Assembly (NCBI GenBank): GCA_023136735.1
Contig: JAGLQQ010000130.1
Location: 1-7,132 of the forward strand
Length of the DNA stretch: 7,132 nt
Direction of reading: 5' to 3'
DNA from: Candidatus Omnitrophota bacterium
Lineage (GTDB): Bacteria; Omnitrophota; Gorgyraeia; B26-G9
The notes beneath the pieces were generated by a model. The model saw nothing but the letters and a program-made list of their open reading frames with translations, did no database searches and was not told the DNA's origin. Position numbers and translations under genes: made by a program. Positions within the stretch are counted from its first letter, which is position 1. The number at the start of each line of letters is the position of its first letter. This document shows, piece by piece, positions 1-6,555 of this stretch.

Positions 1-1473
1 CGATTTATTGCTCAAGATTTACCCAAATCTTTTTGTTTATCTCCTTTAGCCCCGAAGGTTGTTATCCTTTATCCCACCAAAGATGATTTCAAAGAAGTAG
101 CAATCTTAAGCTGCCTTGGGCAAGATTACCATAATTTCAAAGTGTATATTTTAGATGACAGCATCGATGAAAAAAATAAACTGAAAATTGATAATTTTGT
201 AAGTAATCATAAAACAGTTAAACTTATCAGGCGCGAAAGCAAAACTGGATTTAAAGCGGGAAATCTAAATCATGGATTAAAGCAGATTGCGGATGAATAC
301 GAGTACTTTGCTATCTCAGACGCGGATGGGATTTTGCCTAAAGATTTTCTCACGCGCTTGATCCCTTATTTTTCTCTAGACAAAAATATTGGGTTTATTC
401 AGTCTCAACAACAGACTAATCCTAAACAAGGTTTTATTTTTAGCGAATATCTAAAACACCAAACTAGGCTTCATTATAAATATTTTGTTCCGGCAAAAAA
501 TAAATATGGCTATGTGTTGTTTTATGGCCACGGGGGAATTATCCGAATGAATGTTTGGAAACAGGTTGGTGGCTTTCCGGATTCAATTACTGAAGATTTT
601 ATTTTTACCTCTGAAGCTCTTAGGTTTGGATATCGAGGACTCTTTGTATCTGATGTGATTTGTTATGAGGATTTTCCTGAAGATTACCATAAATATCGAA
701 AAAGGGGAGAACGCTGGATTAGCGGTACAGTAGACTATTTTTTGAAATACTATCCGAAGCTCTTATTTTCAAAACATGCTACCTGGATTGAAAAGGTAGA
801 TATACCTCTTTTTGCCGGCAGGCTTCTTTTTGGTTTGCCATTTATTCTCTTTCTTTTTATTGTCTCTATCGCGCTTCCTCTAACAATAAAATATTTCAAT
901 CTATACTTACCCTTAAACACTATGCCTATTCCGCTTTTTGAAAGCATACCCTTGTTTTTCTCCGGATCATATCAAGTGGGGCAGAACCTTTATACTAGCT
1001 GGGCGTTTGAATTTTTTATTGCTATGTTGCTTTACGCATTTTCTGATCTGGCTTTTGCCGTGATCGAATGGTATAAAAAGCCAATAAAGATGTTTAACTT
1101 CATGGCGCAATACACCTTTGTTTGTTTTAGCACAATTATTTATTTTGCTATAGTAATTTTTTTGTGTTTTTTGCCTTTAAAAAAGACTTTTTATGTGAGC
1201 GGCATAAAGAAGTATCAGCTTTCGAAACAAATTTTATTCATTCCGATCAAAATTGATAGGTTTAGTATTTTTGAAGCATTAGTAGGAATTAGCCTGATTT
1301 TAAGTGTTTTTCAAACATCAAATATTTGGTTGTTTCCGATAGCGGTTGCCTTAATCGCGAATCCATTACTTTATAAATTCAAATGGGAAACCCCGGGTAT
1401 TTATCTTATTATCATTTTACCGTTTATTCTCTTTCTTTTGATTCTTTTAATCATCGGTCTATCTTTTTTCTAA
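1..1473 (+). CDS. Membrane glycosyltransferase family 2, cellulose-synthase-like (5'-truncated by window edge)
   Basis: The frame is open from the first base to TAA at 1471-1473 (490 codons), so the gene starts upstream of the window; the GTG at 142 is internal. Counting from the first in-window codon, the processive GT2 signature appears in order: DD near residues 52-53, the metal/UDP-binding DAD at 107-109 (nt 319-327), TED at 197-199 (catalytic base region) and RGERW at 235-239, matching the (Q/R)xxRW motif. After this come hydrophobic segments at about 275-297, 335-357, 370-394, 423-457 and 466-488, likely the membrane channel part. By family knowledge it transfers sugar from a nucleotide sugar to a growing beta-linked polysaccharide at the inner membrane. 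The product (cellulose, other glucan, GlcNAc polymer) cannot be read from sequence. The missing N-terminus probably holds one or more transmembrane helices. No PilZ domain is visible at the C-terminus. Confidence 0.9.
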   Translation, partial: RFIAQDLPKSFCLSPLAPKVVILYPTKDDFKEVAILSCLGQDYHNFKVYILDDSIDEKNKLKIDNFVSNHKTVKLIRRESKTGFKAGNLNHGLKQIADEYEYFAISDADGILPKDFLTRLIPYFSLDKNIGFIQSQQQTNPKQGFIFSEYLKHQTRLHYKYFVPAKNKYGYVLFYGHGGIIRMNVWKQVGGFPDSITEDFIFTSEALRFGYRGLFVSDVICYEDFPEDYHKYRKRGERWISGTVDYFLKYYPKLLFSKHATWIEKVDIPLFAGRLLFGLPFILFLFIVSIALPLTIKYFNLYLPLNTMPIPLFESIPLFFSGSYQVGQNLYTSWAFEFFIAMLLYAFSDLAFAVIEWYKKPIKMFNFMAQYTFVCFSTIIYFAIVIFLCFLPLKKTFYVSGIKKYQLSKQILFIPIKIDRFSIFEALVGISLILSVFQTSNIWLFPIAVALIANPLLYKFKWETPGIYLIIILPFILFLLILLIIGLSFF

Positions 1474-1478
1474 TTAGC

Positions 1479-1508
1479 TTGACATTCTGATAATTACAGG
1501 TATATATT
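1479..1508 (+). promoter_or_regulatory. Predicted sigma70-type promoter for the TPR/Ig operon
   Basis: A perfect -35 hexamer TTGACA lies at 1479-1484 and a -10 candidate TATATT (5 of 6 matches to TATAAT) at 1503-1508, separated by 18 nt; an overlapping TATATA at 1501-1506 gives a 16-nt spacer. It sits in the only clear gap between the glycosyltransferase gene and the next gene, starting 5 nt after the stop codon. Transcription would begin near 1515 and leave a leader of about 40 nt before the ATG at 1558. This suggests the downstream genes can be expressed independently of the glycosyltransferase. Prediction from consensus only. Confidence 0.55.
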
Positions 1509-1557
1509 TAAAATATGTAGGAAGGGCTTTTTTAATAATAAAAATTGGAGTGTGCAT

Positions 1558-2427
1558 ATGAAAAGAGCAAATCTAATAACCTTATTTATATTTTTCTGCT
1601 TTATCGCATTGTTCGCATTTAAAATCATAAACGCCCAAGCTACTAGAATTGTTCTAGATGAAATAATTGAAGACATTCCGGAAAAATGGTGGGAAGGAGG
1701 ATGGGATAAGAAAGATGAGCTGCAAAGCTTTATCCAAACCCATTCTGCGGATAATCGCGACGCCCTGGCAAAAGCTCAGTATTGGATTGGATGCAACTAT
1801 TATAGTCAAAGAGATAATGAAGCGGCGATAGCTGTTTTTAAAGAGCTCATTCAGGATTATGCTGATTGCTGGTTTGCCTGTGCCAAAGCACGCTTTGAAA
1901 TAGGGCAGGTCTATGTTTATCGGATATATGATTATGATAAAGCTATTGTTAATTTCCGAAAAGTAATCAGCGACTATCCTAAGTGTGAAGTAACTGCCCA
2001 GGCCCAACGGATGATCGGATATACTCTATGGCAAATGCGTGAAAACGAAAAAGCTTTTATTGAATATGGTAAAGTTTGGGGCAATTATCCGCAAGCAAAG
2101 CTGGAAATCGCTAAAGCTTATTGGGAAAGTGGCAATCTTAGCTTTCAGGAGGCTTTAAAGAATAATATCTTTGAAGATAAAAAAGTGACCAAATTAACAC
2201 AAGCACTTTCTTTTTATAAACAAGCCTATCTCTACTGTCCTGATGAGGAAGCAGAGCTTGCGGAATGGACTGTTGATGCCATTGTAAATAGTTTTAAAAT
2301 ATTAGATGGCAATCGTCAGCGAGCGGATGATTTTATCCGTTATCAACGTTATGTGCTGACAAGTGATAACAGTTTACTCTCTGAAGGCCAAAGTGTAGCA
2401 ATTCAAGATCCATTGAAGGATTTTTAA
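1558..2427 (+). CDS. Exported tetratricopeptide-repeat protein (TPR protein 1)
   Basis: A 289-residue protein. I chose the ATG at 1558, not the in-frame GTG at 1552, because GGAG at 1547-1550 is 7 nt from the ATG but only 1 nt from the GTG. Residues 1-27 look like a signal peptide: KR near the N-terminus, a hydrophobic core and a likely cleavage after INA or AQA. After a Trp-rich stretch (EKWWEGGW, 42-49) come TPR-like helical pairs at about 71-104, 108-143, 147-180 and 180-227, with typical signatures such as AKAQYWIG, AIAVFKELIQDYAD and AIVNFRKVISDYP. This pattern resembles the YbgF/BamD-type periplasmic TPR proteins that act as scaffolds. It is the first gene after the predicted promoter, followed 28 nt later by another TPR gene. 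Its partner is unknown; export to the periplasm is the firmest inference. Confidence 0.85.
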   Translation: MKRANLITLFIFFCFIALFAFKIINAQATRIVLDEIIEDIPEKWWEGGWDKKDELQSFIQTHSADNRDALAKAQYWIGCNYYSQRDNEAAIAVFKELIQDYADCWFACAKARFEIGQVYVYRIYDYDKAIVNFRKVISDYPKCEVTAQAQRMIGYTLWQMRENEKAFIEYGKVWGNYPQAKLEIAKAYWESGNLSFQEALKNNIFEDKKVTKLTQALSFYKQAYLYCPDEEAELAEWTVDAIVNSFKILDGNRQRADDFIRYQRYVLTSDNSLLSEGQSVAIQDPLKDF

Positions 2428-2455
2428 CTTAATCAATAATAGGGAAATAATACTT

Positions 2456-3217
2456 ATGAAAAGCAAAGCTAAATTGATTACGATTGCTATCATAACCTTA
2501 CTTTTTCTTTGTCAGCTACTCAGTTATGCTTATCAGAACTCGCAACTTAAAGCAACCAAACTCCATGTAAATAAAATAGGCGCCTTAAGCATTAACGCAA
2601 GACTTGCAATGCATGAAGGTGACCAAGAGAAGATGAAAAAGGCATATGACCAACTTACCCAGGCTTATCAGGAATATATCCACAATCCCAGTGTTTCAGA
2701 AATAACTAGGAGAAAGACCAAAAGAAAGCTAGCTCAGACTTTTTTGAAGGTGGGAAAAGAGGAAGAAGCGATACAAACAGCTAATGAATTACTTAGCGAA
2801 AATCCGGATGATAAAGCCGCGTTAAAGACAAAAGCTAAAATATATGAGGAAGATGCAGCTAGATTACTTCCAAAGGGAAAATATCTCGAAGCAATTAGCA
2901 TTTACCAAGAACTCATTAGCTGGGACATAACTCCTAAACTAACCGCTTCCTATAAATTTATGATTGCTCAGATCTACGAAGTGCAAAATGATCAACAAGG
3001 AAGTTTTATCTGGTACAACAAGATAGTAGATGAGCATGAAGATTTGCTGCATTGGCCGGCATGCGCGACTTATAGTATTGCTAGGATTTATGAAAAAAAT
3101 GGACAGATTCAGCAAGCAAAACAGCTCTACCAGAAAATTATTAAATTTTATCCTAAATCAGGGTGGGTGAAAGCGGCAATCGAAGCTATAGAGAGTTTAG
3201 ATGATCAAGAGGCTTAA
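2456..3217 (+). CDS. Exported tetratricopeptide-repeat protein (TPR protein 2)
   Basis: A 253-residue protein preceded by AGGGAA at 2441-2446, 9 nt before the ATG. Residues 1-26 form a signal peptide (KSKAK, then a hydrophobic core, likely cleavage after SYA). A charged helical stretch at about 45-75 precedes TPR-like repeats at roughly 88-118, 129-160, 165-196 and 203-234. Recognisable TPR signatures include KYLEAISIYQELI and GQIQQAKQLYQKIIKFYP. The family role is protein-protein scaffolding, here probably in the periplasm. The gene lies 28 nt after TPR protein 1 and 13 nt before the Ig-domain gene, which supports a single operon. The region at 54-77 resembles the start of the smaller protein encoded at 4556-5101, so the two may be related. 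No catalytic motif is visible and the exact function is unknown. Confidence 0.83.
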   Translation: MKSKAKLITIAIITLLFLCQLLSYAYQNSQLKATKLHVNKIGALSINARLAMHEGDQEKMKKAYDQLTQAYQEYIHNPSVSEITRRKTKRKLAQTFLKVGKEEEAIQTANELLSENPDDKAALKTKAKIYEEDAARLLPKGKYLEAISIYQELISWDITPKLTASYKFMIAQIYEVQNDQQGSFIWYNKIVDEHEDLLHWPACATYSIARIYEKNGQIQQAKQLYQKIIKFYPKSGWVKAAIEAIESLDDQEA

Positions 3218-3230
3218 GTTAGGACATATA

Positions 3231-4514
3231 ATGAAAACAACAAATGAGATTAAACTTTTAGCAGGTCTAATTATTTTCATCGGGTGTGTATTAACGACAG
3301 CTAATCTTTATGCTTGCGCGGAGCTTTTAGTAAATGACGCTTATAGCACAACTTTACCTGCAGATGGAGAATCAACAGCTGTCGTCAGAGTAATGTATCG
3401 TCTTAGTTCCGGAGTGCCTTGGGAAGGGCAGCCGGTAACTCTTTCTTTAAGCCCGGATTCCGGCTATTTAGAAAATAGTACTCTCATTCTCAATAGCTCT
3501 GGATTTGGCTGGACTGTATATCATCCTGGAGATGAGCCTGATGCAGTAACTCTTACTGCGGTGTTCCACGAAGGTACAGTAAGGACGGCAAATATTTATC
3601 TTTTTGGAGTGGATATAGAATCAGTCAAACCTGATGTTATTTGTTTAGATAAAGATAAAAAAATCAAGAAAGATGTGATAATAAAATATAAAATTGAGCC
3701 CCCTGAATATACGGCATCAACTGTCCATGTAGAGATATTGGAGGATGACACGGTCATTGAGACATTAGAAGGGGCAAATAAATTGGGTGAAGGTACCGCT
3801 ACGTGGATAAAAGGGAGCGAGGTTGAAAGTGCTGAACTGACAAAGAAATATGATGTCCAAATAGTACTAAATAAGGATACTGATAGGGAATACAGATCAG
3901 AAAAATTCCTTATTAGAATAGTCCCTCCTTGGATAATAGATGTTATGACTATTGGCGACGCAGATCATGAAGATGATTCAAGAGGCATCCTGAAATTTCG
4001 TGTTAATACAATACATGAAAGTCAAGTAGATATAGATAGAGAACGAATAAAATTCCTGGCTTATTCATTTGGGCATTCTATTAAGATTGGTAAAGCGGAA
4101 ATACCAATAGGTGGTTCATGTTGGGCTTCAGGGGTATTGGGCGGAGAATATTTTCAAAATATTTCTGCAAAAGTTAAAATATATGTTATAGGAAGGCTTT
4201 TTGGTGAAATATATATATCAGTTCCTGGATTTGCAGATTTTGATATACAATTAAAAATAGATGATAAAAATTATAGATCCTTATATTCCGAGGAAAAAGA
4301 ATCTGTAAAATACGATGGAGACATTTTTGAGTTTAGCAAAATAATCGGAACTATGTCCGCGGACACACATAAGATTTTAGTTAAATTTACAGGAGATACT
4401 TCTGCATTTGGAGAAGGTGGTCTTGCTGCTGTTCAGTTTAATGACCGTTACGAACAAGGATATTTTATTTTTGTTGACAAAATAATTATTGAGGCATTAG
4501 ATGTGAAACAATAA
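3231..4514 (+). CDS. Exported protein with N-terminal invasin-like (Big_1-type) Ig domain
   Basis: A 427-residue protein. The ATG at 3231 has AGGA at 3221-3224, 6 nt upstream. An in-frame ATG at 3201 would overlap the previous gene by 17 nt and put extra polar residues before the signal peptide, so I reject it. Residues 1-28 are a signal peptide ending LYA-C; Cys29 could be lipidated, but Tyr at -2 makes a poor lipobox. Residues 31-125 look like a Big_1/invasin Ig fold: LPADGES at 42-48, a conserved VPWEGQPV, SGYL, and SSGFGWTV before the final strands. Residues 128-240 look like a second beta sandwich, and 245-427 are beta-rich and unrecognised. Such domains usually act in surface adhesion or envelope assembly. 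It lies between TPR genes, so it may be scaffolded by them. The C-terminal part carries no known anchor. Confidence 0.75.
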   Translation: MKTTNEIKLLAGLIIFIGCVLTTANLYACAELLVNDAYSTTLPADGESTAVVRVMYRLSSGVPWEGQPVTLSLSPDSGYLENSTLILNSSGFGWTVYHPGDEPDAVTLTAVFHEGTVRTANIYLFGVDIESVKPDVICLDKDKKIKKDVIIKYKIEPPEYTASTVHVEILEDDTVIETLEGANKLGEGTATWIKGSEVESAELTKKYDVQIVLNKDTDREYRSEKFLIRIVPPWIIDVMTIGDADHEDDSRGILKFRVNTIHESQVDIDRERIKFLAYSFGHSIKIGKAEIPIGGSCWASGVLGGEYFQNISAKVKIYVIGRLFGEIYISVPGFADFDIQLKIDDKNYRSLYSEEKESVKYDGDIFEFSKIIGTMSADTHKILVKFTGDTSAFGEGGLAAVQFNDRYEQGYFIFVDKIIIEALDVKQ

Positions 4515-4541
4515 TATAATTGCTAATAGCAAATTAAAATC

Positions 4542-4549
4542 AAGGAGGT
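4542..4549 (+). promoter_or_regulatory. Strong Shine-Dalgarno site for the 4556 gene
   Basis: AAGGAGGT is a full match to the anti-Shine-Dalgarno core and is placed 6 nt before the ATG at 4556. It is clearly stronger than the sites of the three upstream operon genes (GGAG, AGGGAA, AGGA), so this last gene may be translated at a higher rate from the shared message. No separate promoter is obvious in the 41-nt gap. Confidence 0.75.
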
Positions 4550-4555
4550 TGTATA

Positions 4556-5101
4556 ATGAAAAAAATGTTAATAAAAGTTGGGGCCATTTTTATAATATTT
4601 ATTTTAGTAGGCACATTTTATCTTGTTTGTAGTAGAGCTGATGATGTGGAAAAACAGATTGAGAATCTAAATGAGGAAGTCAGAAAAGCTCAGATGTCTG
4701 GAGATAAAGAGGTGCTAAATGAAGCCTTGAAAAAATACGAAGAATTTATAAATAATAACGCAGAAGTAAAACAGGCCTTGGATAGTTATAGTCATGTTGG
4801 AGATAAAATATTAAAACGTAAAAAAATAGCCGAAGATTATTTTACGCCAGGGAAATATGAATTAGCGTTAAATGAATATCAAAAAATATTAGTTCTTACT
4901 TCTGAAGAAAAGAACCAACATAATTTTGGGCCCCAAAGGGCATCTGCCTTTATTGAAATAGGTAAGATTCATTTGATGATTGCCGATGAAACATTTAAAA
5001 AGGCATTGTTAGAGAAAGTATCACCATTAGATAAGAAATACATAGAAGACAAAATTAATTCTTTAGAAGGTTTTCTTCCAAATAAAACTACAAATAAATA
5101 G
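4556..5101 (+). CDS. Small exported or membrane-anchored TPR-like helical protein
   Basis: A 181-residue protein with a strong Shine-Dalgarno site. Residues 5-25 are strongly hydrophobic after MKKMLIK, forming a signal peptide or an uncleaved anchor. A type I cleavage after SRA (residue 28) is plausible; the Cys at 25 has Val before it and does not form a good lipobox. The mature part is helical and charged: an amphipathic stretch at 30-67, then a TPR-like pair at about 91-115 (YFTPGKYELALNEYQKILVL) and a further pair at 127-152. The segment SGDKEVLNEALKKYEEFINN (48-67) resembles EGDQEKMKKAYDQLTQAYQE in the 2456 gene product, which suggests distant paralogy within the operon. The region after its stop holds only decayed coding pieces, so it appears to be the last intact gene. 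No function can be assigned beyond scaffold-like. Confidence 0.75.
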   Translation: MKKMLIKVGAIFIIFILVGTFYLVCSRADDVEKQIENLNEEVRKAQMSGDKEVLNEALKKYEEFINNNAEVKQALDSYSHVGDKILKRKKIAEDYFTPGKYELALNEYQKILVLTSEEKNQHNFGPQRASAFIEIGKIHLMIADETFKKALLEKVSPLDKKYIEDKINSLEGFLPNKTTNK

Positions 5102-5256
5102 CTACCATCTCCTGCAACCATGTCAGCGAAGGCTACTTTAAAAATATAGGAGGACCAATTCAGTGGTATCCGATAGCAAATACAGTTATTGATAGTGGAA
5201 AGAACAATACAAAAAAGCAAACATTAAAATCATGGATGAACGATTTAAAGATTTAG
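5098..5256 (+). pseudogene. Start-less coding remnant (gene tail)
   Basis: A 52-codon open stretch ends with TAG at 5254-5256. Its frame has a stop at 5095-5097 and no ATG, GTG or TTG near its start, so it cannot be an intact gene. The translation looks protein-like, not random: it includes CNHVSEGYFKNIGG, then PIQWYPIANTVIDSG and a Lys-rich end (SWMNDLKI). The likely explanation is the 3' end of a gene whose front was lost by deletion or frameshift. It overlaps the next remnant (ATG at 5232) by 25 nt, as neighbouring operon genes often do. I do not recognise the family. A chance open frame remains possible at this length. Confidence 0.35.
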
Positions 5257-5304
5257 AAAAGTTTTTTATTGAAGAGCCAAAATCTAAAAATAAATATATA
5301 GATA

Positions 5305-5328
5305 TGATCTTCCCCCGAGAAAGTGGAC
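5305..5328 (+). repeat. IS left terminal inverted repeat (IRL)
   Basis: The left end starts TGATCTTCCCCCGAG and continues to GTGGAC at 5328. Against the reverse complement of the right end, about 17 of 24 aligned positions match, with one single-base gap; the outer block CTTCCCC and the inner block AGTGGAC are identical. The inner block also contains a possible -35 hexamer for the transposase promoter. Confidence 0.85.
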
Positions 5329-5352
5329 ACAACGAAGAGAGAATGGTAGGAT
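5324..5352 (+). promoter_or_regulatory. Possible transposase promoter within and after IRL
   Basis: TGGACA at 5324-5329 (5 of 6 matches to the -35 consensus) is followed after 17 nt by TAGGAT at 5347-5352 (4 of 6 matches to the -10). This places a weak promoter partly inside the left terminal repeat, as described for the indigenous promoter of IS911. Transcription would start near 5359, just ahead of the Shine-Dalgarno site AAGGAGGT at 5366-5373, which is 5 nt before the orfA ATG. Consensus matching only. Confidence 0.4.
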
Positions 5353-5378
5353 AGCCATAATCTCGAAGGAGGTGTCAT

Positions 5379-5681
5379 ATGGAGGGTAGGAAAATAAGGC
5401 GGTTTGATAAAGAATTTAAGATTTCGGCGGTTAAAATGATTACCGAAACAGGACACAGTGTGGCTGAAGTAGCCCGTAGTTTGGACATAACAGCAAATGT
5501 ACTTTATATCTGGAAGAAGAAGTATTCTGGAGAAGGAGCGAAAGCTTTTGTCGGGACAGGTCAGTTGACGGAACTTTCGGCATTGCGTAAGCAGCTTCGG
5601 GAAGTCACAATGGAGCGCGACATATTAAAAAAAGCAGTCGGCATATTTTCAAAAGAAGGTCAGAACGGTTCAGATTTATAG
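5379..5681 (+). CDS. IS3-family transposase OrfA (HTH and leucine-zipper subunit)
   Basis: A 100-residue protein. The ATG at 5379 is preceded by AAGGAGGT at 5366-5373. Residues 8-47 form the helix-turn-helix of the HTH_Tnp_1 type (RRFDKEFKISAVKM, then SVAEVARSLDITANVLYIWKKKY), which binds the terminal repeats. Residues 63-88 form a leucine-zipper-like coiled coil (LTELSALRKQLREVTMERDI) used for oligomerisation. By family knowledge OrfA alone regulates transposition. When ribosomes slip at AAA AAA (codons 84-85) it becomes the N-terminal part of the OrfAB transposase. If no slip occurs, translation ends at TAG 5679-5681, which lies in the loop of a predicted frameshift-stimulating hairpin. Confidence 0.92.
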   Translation: MEGRKIRRFDKEFKISAVKMITETGHSVAEVARSLDITANVLYIWKKKYSGEGAKAFVGTGQLTELSALRKQLREVTMERDILKKAVGIFSKEGQNGSDL

Positions 5682-5721
5682 ATAAATATCGAACTGATTA
5701 TCCGCTCGGGATAATATGCCG
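5627..5721 (+). promoter_or_regulatory. Programmed -1 ribosomal frameshift signal (slippery run plus branched stem)
   Basis: The slippery heptamer A AAA AAA (5627-5633) is in the orfA frame. After a 5-nt spacer, CGGCATATT at 5639-5647 pairs perfectly with AATATGCCG at 5713-5721 (9 bp). The enclosed loop folds again: CGGTTC at 5666-5671 pairs with GAACTG at 5691-5696 (one G-U pair), and ATTTAT at 5674-5679 pairs with ATAAAT at 5682-5687. The result resembles the branched stimulator known downstream of the IS911 slip site. The shift into frame -1 at 5633 enters orfB with no stop codon in between. The fold was made by eye; no free energy was calculated. Confidence 0.8.
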
Positions 5722-6541
5722 GGTATTAGAAGTAACAAGGAGCGGTTATTACGCTTGGAAAGACAGGCCTAAGAGCCAACGTCGGATAGAGAACGAGAGA
5801 TTGCTCATTGAGATACGCAGGTGTTTTATTGGAAATAACAGCGAATACGGATCACCGCGAATATGGCGTGAGCTTAAGGCAATAGACATAGCTTGTTGCG
5901 AGAACCGTGTTGCCAGGTTAATGAGTTTAGAAGGACTTGTCGCAGTACATAGAAAGAAGTTTATGGCCACAACAAATTCAAAACATAATCTGCCTGTATG
6001 GCCAAACATTCTGAATCGTAATTTCAATGTGTCTACTCCGGATAGGGCGTATGTGTCGGATATTACGTATCTTTGGACCAAGGAAGGCTGGTTGTATCTG
6101 GCTATAGTACTTGATCTATATTCTCGCGGTGTGGTAGGATTGGCAATGGATAGAACAATAGCCGGAGAATTGACCCGGAGGGCATTGATACAGGCTATTT
6201 TAAGGCGAAATCCCGGTAAAGGATTGATTTGTCATTCGGATAGAGGCAGTCAATATGCGGCTAATGATTACAAGGCTATTTTAGCCGAACACGGGTTTAT
6301 TGGCAGTATGAGCCGAAAGGGAGATTGTTGGGACAATGCGGTTGCGGAAAGTTTTTTCCACACATTTAAAGTTGAGTGTGTTCGGGGAAGAATATTCGCG
6401 ACTCGTGAAGAAGCCAAGAGAATTATTTTCCCCTGGGTGGAAGCGCGCTATAATCGAACAAGACGGCATTCAACGCTTGGTTATTTAAGCCCTTTAGAAT
6501 ACGAAAGGCAATATAAATTATCTGTTAAAAACGTCCACTGA
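5633..6541 (+). CDS. IS3-family transposase OrfB, DDE integrase-type catalytic domain (expressed as OrfAB)
   Basis: The frame is entered by -1 slippage at 5633 and runs to TGA at 6539-6541, giving a fused OrfAB of about 387 residues, normal for the family. A separate start is not needed; the TTG at 5801 is internal. Counting from 5633, the first part (SRHIFKRRSERFRFIDKY and IICRVLEVTRSGYYAW) is the usual linker and HTH_21 region, followed by EYGSPRIWRELK. The RNase H-fold core has D143 (YVSDITYL), D203 (CHSDRGSQY) and E239 (NAVAESFF), a DD(35)E spacing. The C-terminus has the typical RYNRTRRHSTLGYLSPLEYE block. It catalyses strand transfer via a circular intermediate. All three catalytic residues are present and no frameshift or stop interrupts it. 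The stop codon overlaps the right terminal repeat. Confidence 0.93.
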   Translation, partial: SSRHIFKRRSERFRFIDKYRTDYPLGIICRVLEVTRSGYYAWKDRPKSQRRIENERLLIEIRRCFIGNNSEYGSPRIWRELKAIDIACCENRVARLMSLEGLVAVHRKKFMATTNSKHNLPVWPNILNRNFNVSTPDRAYVSDITYLWTKEGWLYLAIVLDLYSRGVVGLAMDRTIAGELTRRALIQAILRRNPGKGLICHSDRGSQYAANDYKAILAEHGFIGSMSRKGDCWDNAVAESFFHTFKVECVRGRIFATREEAKRIIFPWVEARYNRTRRHSTLGYLSPLEYERQYKLSVKNVH

Positions 6542-6555
6542 AATGGGGAAGTTCA
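6533..6555 (-). repeat. IS right terminal inverted repeat (IRR)
   Basis: On the + strand this runs from GTCCACTGAAAT to GGGGAAGTTCA. Its reverse complement begins TGAACTTCCCC and ends AGTGGAC, matching IRL except for a central divergent block and one missing base. It overlaps the transposase stop codon. GGGGAAG (6545-6551) lies 10 nt before the ATG of the next gene and may act as its ribosome binding site. Confidence 0.85.

Larger units (their letters stand above)
5232..5354 (+). pseudogene. 5' gene fragment truncated by the IS3-family element
   Basis: The ATG at 5232 opens a frame that reads MDERFKDLEKFFIEEPKSKN and a few more charged residues. At about codon 25 (nt 5305) it runs into the left end of the IS, then stops at TAG 5352-5354 inside the element. 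The first 24 codons are therefore host sequence and the last 16 are read-through into IS DNA. It has no clear Shine-Dalgarno site but overlaps the tail of the preceding remnant, so translational coupling may once have applied. No convincing continuation was found on the far side of the IS. The original product is unknown, and a chance open frame cannot be excluded. Confidence 0.35.
5305..6555 (+). mobile_element. IS3-family insertion sequence (1251 bp, both ends present)
   Basis: The element begins TGATCTTCCCC and ends GGGGAAGTTCA, the TG...CA termini expected of the IS3 family. It carries two overlapping transposase frames in the order and relative phase (orfB at -1) typical of the family. 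The size fits the usual range of about 1.2-1.5 kb. The transposase has an intact DDE triad, the terminal repeats are recognisable, and a frameshift signal is present, so it may still be active. No 3-5 bp target duplication is visible: the left flank ends GATA and the right flank begins AAAA. It truncates a coding remnant on the left and lies 6 nt from the start codon of a small gene on the right. Confidence 0.9.

Noticed and set aside
142..144. GTG as start of the glycosyltransferase gene
   Set aside because: The same frame is open back to base 1 and encodes the first GT2 strand (KVVILYPTKDDF) upstream of it, so the gene is simply cut by the window edge.
1552..1554. GTG start for TPR protein 1
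   Set aside because: It is only 1 nt from the Shine-Dalgarno GGAG; the ATG at 1558 has a proper 7-nt spacing.
3201..3203. ATG start for the Ig-domain gene overlapping the upstream gene
   Set aside because: It has no ribosome site and would place polar residues before the signal peptide; the ATG at 3231 has AGGA 6 nt upstream.
4520..4532. 13-nt palindrome TTGCTA-A-TAGCAA in the gap before the 4556 gene, as an operator
   Set aside because: It is short and AT-rich, with no promoter next to it; chance occurrence is likely in such sequence.
4969..5220. Minus-strand open frame across the end of the 4556 gene
   Set aside because: It lies mostly antisense to a well-supported gene, and its composition shows no domain or signal.
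5801..6541. OrfB as an independent gene starting at TTG 5801
   Set aside because: Coding sequence with family signatures extends upstream to the slippery site in the same frame, and the frameshift signal explains its expression.
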